A stretch of 38,320 nt of DNA, from assembly GCA_030705805.1 (NCBI GenBank), contig JAUZPY010000007.1, forward strand, positions 1 through 38,320, read 5' to 3'. Source of the stretch: Bacillota bacterium (GTDB taxonomy: Bacteria; Bacillota; Clostridia; CAKSNL01; HGM11501). Below, piece after piece: positions 1 through 6,527 of the stretch. Every line of letters starts with the position of its first letter. Position 1 is the first letter of the stretch. The notes below the pieces were generated by a model, which was not told where the DNA came from, did no database searches, and saw only the letters and a list, made by a program, of their open reading frames with translations. A program made the position numbers and the translations under genes.

Positions 1-81
1 CTTTGCAGCCTCAATTCCCTCAAGCCATTCTTTGATATAGGAACTGTGAATTCCTCCGTGCTCAGGTGTAGTTTTAATCAT
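1..81 (-). CDS. 5' end of an unrecognised gene, cut by the window edge
   Basis: A minus-strand reading frame starts at an ATG (79-81) and runs off the window after 27 codons. The start is supported by a very strong purine-rich ribosome binding site (AAAGGGGGG, 6-8 bases upstream). The visible peptide begins MIKTTPEHGG and continues HSSYIKEWLEGIEAAK. I do not recognise a family from so short a piece. It lies downstream of rph on the same strand, so co-transcription is possible. Confidence 0.6.
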   Translation of the reverse strand, partial: MIKTTPEHGGIHSSYIKEWLEGIEAAK

Positions 82-85
82 GTTT

Positions 86-238
86 TTATTTCCCCCCTTT
101 TATATTAATAATTTCACTTTCTGAACTGTATTTTTTACTTTTACGCTTGGTTCCTTCTTCGCCATGTGTAATATTACTTTGATGTTGTTTTTCAAGCTGG
201 ACCGCTTGGAATGTTTGTCTCCCCTTGTGCTCCCGCAT
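86..238 (-). CDS. possible 50-aa hydrophilic ORF coupled to rph
   Basis: The rph stop and this ATG overlap as TAATG. The frame encodes 50 residues rich in K, E, S and Q, starting MREHKGRQTF and ending NIKGGK. It stops just ahead of the start of the next gene. No family is recognised. Its first codons coincide with a partial copy of a repeat found elsewhere (see 215-232), which argues that it may be a chance frame. The coupled start is the only positive evidence. Confidence 0.2.
   Translation of the reverse strand: MREHKGRQTFQAVQLEKQHQSNITHGEEGTKRKSKKYSSESEIINIKGGK
215..232 (+). repeat. partial copy of the repeat found at 4323-4344
   Basis: TTGTCT followed directly by CCCCTTGTGCTC lies just beyond the rph stop codon. 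The same two blocks, separated by four extra bases (ATTT), occur in the same orientation at 4323-4344, beyond the IS3 element. The two copies therefore bracket rph and the IS as short direct repeats. Confidence 0.6.
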
Positions 239-2799
239 TATTTTAATATTTGCACATATCCTAAAGTACCGTCAACTTTGATTTTGTCACCTGTTTTAAT
301 TTTTGTAGTTGCATCATTAACGCTCACCACTGCTGGTATTCCATACTCGCGAGCTATAACACTACCGTGTGTCATTTGCCCGCCGACTTCTGTTACAAGT
401 CCGCTAATTGAGACAAAAACAGGCGTCCACGATGGGTCGGTGAATCTTGTAACCAAAATTTCGCCATCCTGCATTTTCGCATCTTCCATTTTGAACACTA
501 CTCTTGCCGTGCCTTCAATGACACCTTGTGACACGGGCAGTCCGCCCAAAGCGCCTTCCGGGATTTCTACATTCAAGGTACCAAAGAAGCACTCGCCTTC
601 AGATGTGATTACCCTTGGTGGAGACAATTTTTCATAAGCCTTAAATTCTTCTTTTCGCTGATTTATAATTTTGTAATCCACTTTGCCTTTTTCTATTAAA
701 TCTCTGAATTCGTCAATCATTAAATAGTAAACATCTTCTCTGTTTTCAAGAATACCTTTTTCGACTAATTTATCCGCCTCACGCATCCAAGCTTTTTTAA
801 TCACCCAGTAACACTGTATCATACTAAATTTAGGGAACTCCCTGAAACCAATCAGCGGACGCATCAGGTCTATTCTTTCAAGCATTTTTTTAGTCCTGTG
901 TTTTGATAGCTTAGAGATAATTTTGCTTTTTAATTCTTCAACCTCACGCAGTTTTTTATCGGTTGAAGTCTTACGGTAATTAGGTTCGTGGCTGCTAATA
1001 TTATTCATAATAAGAGGCACTAAATCCGTAGGCTGCTCATAAAAACGAGGGCGGGTGATATCTATTTCGCCTGTGCAACGGACGCCGTATTTATTTAAAT
1101 AATTTTTAATAGCAGACGCAACTTCCCTGCCACCGCTTAGCTTTTCTAAATCCTCAAAAAATGTATTATTATTCGGACTTTCAAAGTATTTCATAATTTC
1201 GGGATATTCACGGACAACATCCGCAACATCAAGTAAATCAAGCCCCATATTTGAAGTTACATTATTATCAACCGATTGAATTAAAACGTCTGCGGCTTTC
1301 TCAATACCACACCATTTTTTACACTTTCTATTTATCCAGCTTTGCGCCATAAGCCCTGCGTAAATAGTTCCCATAATTTTATAGTCATACATTACTTTTT
1401 GTAAACTTTTAAGGGTGATTTCAGCTTTGTCAACGACTTCTGCGCCCACATACTTACTGTATTCTTTATCGAGATTTTGGATATATTTTTCGCTGCGCGT
1501 GGAAAGCTTATTCGCACTTTCTTTATCTTTCTTAATGAGAATTCTAAACATTTCAAAAGGAAAAAGCGGACTAATATAAGAATTTATGCTCAGAGCTTTT
1601 TTGCCTCCGGCAAGATTTTTCATAAAGTCTTTACGCTTATTAAGTTCATCAATGATAGAGGGATAATAAGGGTCGGCAACGCCCATTGCTTTTGACCAGA
1701 TAAATCTGCCGATTTTGGATTTCAAATCCGGCGAACTATCTAAAAACAGCCTCCCTCCGGCGGACGGCATAAAGAAACCCGATATAAACAATGGAAAAAA
1801 GGCTAACCCCAGGGGTTTCATAGCGTCCGTCATCATTTGCGTGTGAGCCATACAGGTGTAAATGTGGTTTTTGTTGTCTTTATTTTCAATAGTCGGGTAT
1901 AAAGTTGTAATCGGGCGGCTTTGGACGATGTAAAATTTGCCGTCAGAAAACGCCCACTCTATATCTTGCGGAGAATCGAAATGTGCTTCTATTTTTTTGC
2001 CAATTTCAGAGAGCTCCAGAATCTGTTCATCCGTTAACACTTGATTTTTATTGTTTATGCTTTTTACGGCTGTACCACCGCTTTTATCCGAAACAATAGA
2101 TATTTCCTTATTTTCCACCTTTTTAGCGATGATTCTGCCATTATAAATCTTGTAATTATCACTGTTTACCAAACCCGAAACCAAAGCCTCACCCAAACCG
2201 AAACTTGCATCAATAGAGATTACCTTACGGTTCCCCGAAACAGGGTCTGCCGTGAACATTATCCCCGACATTTCAGACTGCACCATTTCTTGAATAACAA
2301 CCGAAAGACTCACTTTATCGTGCGGAAAGTTATTTTGATTGCGATATACAACCGCTCTTTCGGTAAATAATGACGCAAGACATTTTTTGATGGCATTTAT
2401 TATATTATCTTTGCCGATAATGTTCAGATAAGTGTCCTGTTGACCTGCGAATGATGCGGTTGGCAAATCTTCAGAAGTAGCAGATGAACGTACTGCATAA
2501 GCGGTGTTTTCGCTGACCTTTATTTCGTCAACAACACTTTGCGGTAGCTGGGCATTTTCAATTCTGCCTCGAATTTCGCTGCTGATTTCAGAAGTATTAT
2601 CCGCAGTTATTTCGGATATTAAAGAAGAAATGCCACAACTTTGTGCAGCAGCCTTGTATACATCAGTCGTAATACAAAAACCGCCCGGCACATTAAGTCC
2701 ACCGATTTTTGTAAGCTCACCTAAATTTGCACCTTTGCCACCGACAATTGGCAGCATTGTCTTGTTAATATCCGCGAAATTAAGAATGCTTTGGTTCAT
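238..2799 (-). CDS. rph: rifamycin phosphotransferase (rifampin phosphotransferase)
   Basis: The 853-aa product matches, from memory, the order and motifs of the Listeria rifampin phosphotransferase, which transfers the beta-phosphate of ATP to a hydroxyl of the rifamycin ansa bridge. An N-terminal ATP-grasp domain has VGGKGANLGEL near residue 20 and RSSATSEDLPTASFAGQQD near 105, with PQDIEW and VQSRPITTLYP closing it near 290. The middle part (about 300-750) corresponds to the rifamycin-binding domain and contains the family-typical MMTDAMKPLGL. The C-terminal swivelling phosphohistidine domain carries GGQMTHG with the likely catalytic His near 811. PEP synthase is less likely because its swivel motif and C-terminal PEP-binding barrel are absent. 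The ATG at 2799 aligns with the start of known members; an in-frame GTG lies 9 bases upstream. No promoter could be assigned, and an IS element lies about 200 bases upstream. Confidence 0.9.
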   Translation of the reverse strand: MNQSILNFADINKTMLPIVGGKGANLGELTKIGGLNVPGGFCITTDVYKAAAQSCGISSLISEITADNTSEISSEIRGRIENAQLPQSVVDEIKVSENTAYAVRSSATSEDLPTASFAGQQDTYLNIIGKDNIINAIKKCLASLFTERAVVYRNQNNFPHDKVSLSVVIQEMVQSEMSGIMFTADPVSGNRKVISIDASFGLGEALVSGLVNSDNYKIYNGRIIAKKVENKEISIVSDKSGGTAVKSINNKNQVLTDEQILELSEIGKKIEAHFDSPQDIEWAFSDGKFYIVQSRPITTLYPTIENKDNKNHIYTCMAHTQMMTDAMKPLGLAFFPLFISGFFMPSAGGRLFLDSSPDLKSKIGRFIWSKAMGVADPYYPSIIDELNKRKDFMKNLAGGKKALSINSYISPLFPFEMFRILIKKDKESANKLSTRSEKYIQNLDKEYSKYVGAEVVDKAEITLKSLQKVMYDYKIMGTIYAGLMAQSWINRKCKKWCGIEKAADVLIQSVDNNVTSNMGLDLLDVADVVREYPEIMKYFESPNNNTFFEDLEKLSGGREVASAIKNYLNKYGVRCTGEIDITRPRFYEQPTDLVPLIMNNISSHEPNYRKTSTDKKLREVEELKSKIISKLSKHRTKKMLERIDLMRPLIGFREFPKFSMIQCYWVIKKAWMREADKLVEKGILENREDVYYLMIDEFRDLIEKGKVDYKIINQRKEEFKAYEKLSPPRVITSEGECFFGTLNVEIPEGALGGLPVSQGVIEGTARVVFKMEDAKMQDGEILVTRFTDPSWTPVFVSISGLVTEVGGQMTHGSVIAREYGIPAVVSVNDATTKIKTGDKIKVDGTLGYVQILK

Positions 2800-2947
2800 T
2801 TCTTTCACTCACTTTCGGTTGTATTAAATCATATCTCCGTTTAATCATTCGTTTCAATTCTTCAATATAAAATACTTTTCTGGCATCAACGTTGTCACCC
2901 CAAGTTAAAATGGCTTCACAAGGAGGGCAGACAGAGGGACGGCTCAT
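2780..2947 (-). CDS. possible 55-aa protein with a CPPC motif, overlapping rph
   Basis: An ATG preceded by AACAGGACAG opens a 55-codon frame that overlaps the start of rph by 20 bases, as co-translated genes do. The peptide has VCPPCEAILTWG near the N-terminus and then a basic helix-like stretch (EELKRMIKRRYDLIQPK). The paired cysteines could bind a metal. The first ten codons coincide with one arm of the palindromic repeat at 2930-2947, so the frame may be a truncated gene tail joined to a repeat rather than an intact gene. I do not recognise a family. Confidence 0.35.
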   Translation of the reverse strand: MSRPSVCPPCEAILTWGDNVDARKVFYIEELKRMIKRRYDLIQPKVSERNEPKHS

Positions 2948-3067
2948 CTGTCCTGTTAAAACCTTTCTATAGTCCCTTTATCCATAAGCCAAATGAACTG
3001 GTCTGACCCCCGAAAAGTAGACAAAACAGGGACGGATGATATATACTACAAAATGGGAGTGGTATAT

Positions 3068-3415
3068 ATGAAACGAAAGTACAGTGACCAATTCAAATTA
3101 GCAGTAATTAAGGACTATTATGACAGTCCTTTGGGCGTCAGAGCCATTGCTCTAAAATATAACTTACCTTCAAAAAATTACATCAACAACTGGGAGCAGT
3201 ACCTTAAGGAAAAGGGATTGCTGTCTGCTGGTGCAACCAAGCCAAACAAAGCCGTTGGAAGGTCTCCCGAAGATGTAATGAGATATGACTCTAAAACCAA
3301 GCGCGAAAGGCAATACGAAGCTGAAATTGAAATTCTCAAAGCACGTATTGCATATTTTGAGAGTTTAGAATATATGCAGCCATTTCTAAAAAAAAACATA
3401 AAGCCAGGGAAATAA
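3068..3415 (+). CDS. IS3 transposase OrfA (helix-turn-helix)
   Basis: This 115-aa protein starts at the ATG at 3068, behind GGGAGTGG. An upstream start at 2993 would lie outside the element. The N-terminal half (MKRKYSDQFKLAVIKDYYDS, then RAIALKYNLPSKNYINNWEQ) is the HTH_Tnp_1-type DNA-binding domain that recognises the IS ends. The C-terminal part (KTKRERQYEAEIEILKARIA) is the leucine-zipper-like helix used for multimerisation. The last sense codons include the A9 run at which ribosomes can slip into OrfB. On its own, OrfA usually acts as a regulator of transposition. Confidence 0.9.
   Translation: MKRKYSDQFKLAVIKDYYDSPLGVRAIALKYNLPSKNYINNWEQYLKEKGLLSAGATKPNKAVGRSPEDVMRYDSKTKRERQYEAEIEILKARIAYFESLEYMQPFLKKNIKPGK
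3386..3397 (+). other. programmed -1 frameshift site (A9 slippery run)
   Basis: OrfA codons CTA AAA AAA AAC contain nine consecutive A residues (3388-3396). This offers A-AAA-AAA and A-AAA-AAC slippery heptamers. Slipping back one base here joins OrfA to the open OrfB frame, whose residues directly downstream already resemble transposase sequence. OrfA terminates only 16 bases later at TAA (3413-3415). Confidence 0.75.
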
Positions 3416-4257
3416 GGTGTCTTGTCATTTTAAAATTAGAGACGAGGTTCCCAATAGGCATCCTATGTGATATTGCTTGTATAAGCAGGTCCGCTTTTTA
3501 CAAGTTTAAGCATAAAAATCCTTGTACTTTAACAGATATTGATGATAAAATTATTGACATATACAATAAAAGCAACAAACGAGCTGGTTACAGAACCATA
3601 AAAATGCGATTAAAATCGGTTTACGGTTTAACTGTCAACCACAAGAAGGTTCAACGAGTTATGCAAAAATGCGGCCTTAAATCGGTTGTCAGGCCCAAAC
3701 GCAAAAAGATAAAAGAAGACTTGTATATTAAACCTAACATACTCAATCGTGATTTTAAGGCTGCAAAGCCAAACGAAAAATATGCAACAGATATTACATA
3801 TATCCCAACCCAAAGCAAAATGATGTATTTATCTACTATCATTGATTTATACGACAACTATCCTGTAGTATGGAATTTAAGTGATAATCAAAATAAAAGC
3901 TTAAGCCTTGATACAATAAAAATGTTAGCCAATAAGGTGGATTTAAGCGGGGCTATTATCCACAGTGATCAAGGCATTCATTATACAAACAAAGATTATA
4001 CCTCATATTTAAAAACACTCGGAGTAAATCAAAGCATGTCTCGTAAGGGAAACTGTTGGGATAATGCTTGTGCCGAAAGCTTCTTCAGCCAATACAAATG
4101 CGAATGTATTTATTTATACAAAAACAGGATAAAAACACCCTTTGATGTTATGGAAATAACCGAAGAATACTTCGATTATTATATAAATTATCGTCCACAA
4201 AAAAGGCTGGACGGATTGACGCCAGGCGAATATCGGTTAACATACGCAAAATCATAA
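3388..4257 (+). CDS. IS3 transposase OrfB (DDE integrase), made by -1 frameshift
   Basis: The catalytic half of the transposase is in the -1 frame relative to OrfA. The frame is open from the A9 run at 3388 onward (KKKHKAREIRCLVILKL), although its first ATG is not until 3604, so expression as an OrfAB fusion is expected. An HTH_21-type region (KRAGYRTIKMRLKSVYG) precedes the rve integrase core. The DDE triad is visible as TDITY, HSDQG and AESFFSQYKCE, with the typical RKGNCWDNACAESFFS block. The C-terminus RPQKRLDGLTPGEYR is family-typical. There is no internal stop. Confidence 0.9.
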   Translation, partial: KKKHKAREIRCLVILKLETRFPIGILCDIACISRSAFYKFKHKNPCTLTDIDDKIIDIYNKSNKRAGYRTIKMRLKSVYGLTVNHKKVQRVMQKCGLKSVVRPKRKKIKEDLYIKPNILNRDFKAAKPNEKYATDITYIPTQSKMMYLSTIIDLYDNYPVVWNLSDNQNKSLSLDTIKMLANKVDLSGAIIHSDQGIHYTNKDYTSYLKTLGVNQSMSRKGNCWDNACAESFFSQYKCECIYLYKNRIKTPFDVMEITEEYFDYYINYRPQKRLDGLTPGEYRLTYAKS

Positions 4258-4351
4258 AAAATCAGTATATATTAACCGTCCCCAAACTGTACACCTTTAG
4301 GGGGTCACCTCAAACCGTCCCCTTGTCTATTTCCCCTTGTGCTCTCATAAA

Positions 4352-4951
4352 TCATTTAATTTTTTTTGATATTCCTTCAACTTTATCTTTTAACGAATCT
4401 ATACTTTTTGCTATTACTTTATAGTCGATTTTACTTAGCTCTTTAGATATTTTTTCTAAGGAGTCGGAAATTTTCTCGCTTCCTTTGTTTGAACTTATTG
4501 TCATATTATGTAACGGCTTAGTGTCTATCAAGAATATTTTAGACTCATTTGAATATTCAAGTGAAACCTTTAATTGTTCATTTTCTTTCAAATTATTATC
4601 AAATAACATAACAAAGTTTTTTTCACTTAAGCTAATTATATATCCTAATGGCAAGTAATAAGATTCGTTAGGCTTCAGAAAATCTACAAAAGCAAAATCT
4701 TTATCTGCAATTTTGATTGAAACATTCTTAATTATATCATTGCCAAAATTGTATATCTCAAGTGAGAATGTACAATTTGCTTTAAATGCAGTCGCTTCGT
4801 TTATAGAAAGCTTGCATAATAAATTAGAATGTTTTGAAGATTGAAACAAATAAGTTTTACCTGTATAAAAAGCCAATATAGCAGTTAAAACTATAAAAGA
4901 TACATAATATATACACTCCCAAATATCTTTTGAAACCCATAAAAAAGTCAT
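4352..4951 (-). CDS. membrane-anchored protein of unknown function, 199 aa
   Basis: The start ATG at 4951 follows GAGGTG at good spacing; 15 further codons upstream are in frame but run into a repeat. One hydrophobic helix near residues 10-30 (ECIYYVSFIVLTAILAFYTG) should anchor the protein in the membrane. The middle 110 residues look beta-rich (FSLEIYNFGNDIIKNVSIKI). The last 35 residues form an amphipathic, probably coiled-coil helix (SLEKISKELSKIDYKV, then SLKDKVEGISKKIK). Palindromic repeats lie on both sides, and the gene is AT-rich, so recent acquisition is plausible. I do not recognise a family. Confidence 0.6.
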   Translation of the reverse strand: MTFLWVSKDIWECIYYVSFIVLTAILAFYTGKTYLFQSSKHSNLLCKLSINEATAFKANCTFSLEIYNFGNDIIKNVSIKIADKDFAFVDFLKPNESYYLPLGYIISLSEKNFVMLFDNNLKENEQLKVSLEYSNESKIFLIDTKPLHNMTISSNKGSEKISDSLEKISKELSKIDYKVIAKSIDSLKDKVEGISKKIK

Positions 4952-4991
4952 TTTAACACCTCGTTTTTTATTGCTTGATGGTCTTTTGGGG

Positions 4992-5119
4992 GACACAATG
5001 GGGACGGTTTGGGGTGTCCCACTTGTGTTCCTATTTCATAAATTGCCAATGAAAATGTTACGAAAAAGGTACGTCCCCATTACGTCAATGAACCGTCCAC
5101 TTGTCCTGCCCCTGTGTCA
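4992..5119. repeat. second palindromic element with GGGGACGG arms
   Basis: The left arm GACACAATGGGGACGGTTTG (4992-5011) is an imperfect inverted match to the right arm CAATGAACCGTCCACTTGTC (5086-5105). The right end continues to a GTGTC that overlaps the stop codon of the adjacent HAD gene (5117-5119). The right arm matches the restored arm of the element at 2930-4327 almost exactly. It probably folds into a long hairpin between the two minus-strand genes. Confidence 0.65.
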
Positions 5120-6268
5120 AATTTGTTCGCCAGAAATTCTTTTTCTTACATATTCACAATCTTTATTAAAAGTTTTCTTATCCCTTAAAATCCTTTTATA
5201 AAATAATTTTATATCATGATCTCCAAGTATCGAAAAAACCTGTGAATTTTCATTTGCAATATTGCAAAGACGGCTCGTCTGATCTTGTGACCAGATCTTA
5301 TATTCCATGCATTTTTTTATTATTTCATGAGTACGTGAAAAGCTATCGCTTTCTTCCAAACTCGATATCAAATTGTCTTGAGCGATTTCTTCCTCAGTTC
5401 GATTATCATGTGCATTTTCATCATGACATTCAAGATAGTAATTTTCTATGGATTGGGAAGCAGATATTTTATCAATAATTGCTTTGACCATCTTATCAAT
5501 TTCAGATCCATCTGCATAATCAGCTGGAGCAAATAGCTTAATACGTCCATCTTTATAGATTTTAAATACTTTTGTTTTATCGCAGGTATCGGGATTATAA
5601 ACTCCTATTGAATATCCTCCATATTCATTGACAAGTTTCATACATGGCACATCTGTATCGCTATCACCTATGTATATCATATTGCTAAATTGGATTCTCA
5701 TTTCAGAAGGCTGAAAATGGTCATTAACTCTTTGATCATATACTTCCAGAACGCCTTTTTCTATTCTAAATAAAAACTGCGTCTTATTTGTGTAGTTAAC
5801 CGACTGTGCTGGCCAAATTGCATTACCATGCTCACCATAGTAAAACGAACAGGCATAAATACACTTGAATTTATCAGCTATACTTGTTCCCTCAATCATT
5901 TCCTTTAATCCTGATGAAATGATATAGTGTTCCATCTTTACATTTTTCTGGCAAGCATAATCATTTATGCGGTCAAACCATTTCTCTACTCCATTAAAGA
6001 ACTTAATTTTCGCTCCATATTCAGCAAGAGATTTTTTTGTAATCCACTGTTTACCTGTACTTTCTATGCTCATTTCATACATATATGCAAGATTCTGATC
6101 CATGTCATTGTCTTTTGCTAAATTATTTGACTTCTCCCAAAACTCCTTGACATCAAAGCCTACAGATTGAATAAAGCCCTGAGCCTGCATATCATCAGGA
6201 GATAATGTCTTATCAAAATCATAACAGATAGCAACTATAGGAATTTTTAAATTATCATTTTCGCTCAT
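5117..6268 (-). CDS. HAD-superfamily phosphatase with a C-terminal extension, 383 aa
   Basis: HAD motif I is clear: YDFDKTLSP, with nucleophile Asp17 and acid-base Asp19. A cap region follows, including WITKKSLAEYGAKIKFFNG. Motif II is probably the Ser in HYIISSG, and motif III/IV is IYIGDSDTDVPCMKL, which supplies the Mg-binding aspartates. The HAD core ends near residue 270. The last 110 residues are charged and helical and are not part of a standard HAD fold. The start follows AAAGGCGGG. Substrate is unknown. The gene lies in the repeat-rich accessory block, and its stop codon is embedded in a palindromic repeat. Confidence 0.8.
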   Translation of the reverse strand: MSENDNLKIPIVAICYDFDKTLSPDDMQAQGFIQSVGFDVKEFWEKSNNLAKDNDMDQNLAYMYEMSIESTGKQWITKKSLAEYGAKIKFFNGVEKWFDRINDYACQKNVKMEHYIISSGLKEMIEGTSIADKFKCIYACSFYYGEHGNAIWPAQSVNYTNKTQFLFRIEKGVLEVYDQRVNDHFQPSEMRIQFSNMIYIGDSDTDVPCMKLVNEYGGYSIGVYNPDTCDKTKVFKIYKDGRIKLFAPADYADGSEIDKMVKAIIDKISASQSIENYYLECHDENAHDNRTEEEIAQDNLISSLEESDSFSRTHEIIKKCMEYKIWSQDQTSRLCNIANENSQVFSILGDHDIKLFYKRILRDKKTFNKDCEYVRKRISGEQI

Positions 6269-6485
6269 ATCTTATCCCGCCTTTCAAAAAGATATTTATA
6301 AACTGTCAGAGCAAAAAATTGCTGACATCTATCCCCAACACTCAGCTCGCTCCGGCATCTAATCCACAGCCATAACCTATGACATCTAATTCGGCAACTC
6401 AACCCCTGCATATTTTTCATAAATTTGCGCCTTGGATAAGTTTCCGCAGAGCGTCTGCCATCGTTCGGACTGAATTTTCCCCTTA
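6269..6485. other. intergenic stretch with short repeats
   Basis: No convincing gene is visible between the HAD gene and the rlmCD terminator. On the minus strand it contains an imperfect hairpin near the HAD start (TGTCAGCAA facing TTGCTCTGACA, 6308-6331). It also has a phrase around 6374-6404 (GAGTTGCCGAATTAGATG, then TCATAGGTTAT) that resembles part of the intergenic region near 36826-36850. It looks like decayed or repetitive sequence. Confidence 0.4.
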
Positions 6486-6519
6486 AAAAGCCTTGAAGAC
6501 GCCTGAAATCAAGGCTTTT
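6486..6519 (-). terminator. intrinsic terminator of the rlmCD operon
   Basis: AAAAGCCTTGA and TCAAGGCTTTT form a perfect 11-bp stem with a 12-base loop, followed on the minus strand by a T-rich tract. It lies 8 bases beyond the rlmCD stop. Confidence 0.85.
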
Positions 6520-6527
6520 CTAGCGGG

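Larger units (their letters stand above)
2999..4312 (+). mobile_element. complete IS3-family insertion sequence, 1314 bp
   Basis: The ends begin TG and finish CA, as in IS3 elements. The terminal 25 bases are imperfect inverted repeats, about 18 matching, both with a TGACCCCC core at positions 6-13. A 3-bp direct repeat AAC flanks the element (2996-2998 and 4313-4315). Two overlapping frames encode OrfA and OrfB, joined by an A-rich slippage site. Removing the IS and one AAC regenerates the sequence found intact at 5089-5105 with one mismatch, which confirms the boundaries. The frames look open and the catalytic residues are present, so the copy may be active. Confidence 0.92.
2930..4327. repeat. 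palindromic element with GGGACGG arms, split by IS3
   Basis: The left arm is GACAGAGGGACGGCTCAT at 2930-2947. The right arm, restored by removing the IS at 2999-4312 and one AAC, reads ATGAACCGTCCCCTTGTC (2993-2998 joined to 4316-4327). The reverse complement of the right arm matches the left arm at 15 of 18 positions. About 45 bases separate the arms. A second copy of the same design lies at 4992-5119. Such palindromes are often spread through genomes as small non-autonomous elements. Confidence 0.7.

Noticed and set aside
164-637. A 157-aa plus-strand frame
   Set aside because: It runs antisense through the end of rph, which has strong family motifs; the frame has no ribosome binding site and resembles no protein.
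2993-3067. A longer N-terminus for IS3 OrfA
   Set aside because: The extension begins outside the left end of the IS; the internal ATG at 3068 has a ribosome binding site and matches family starts.
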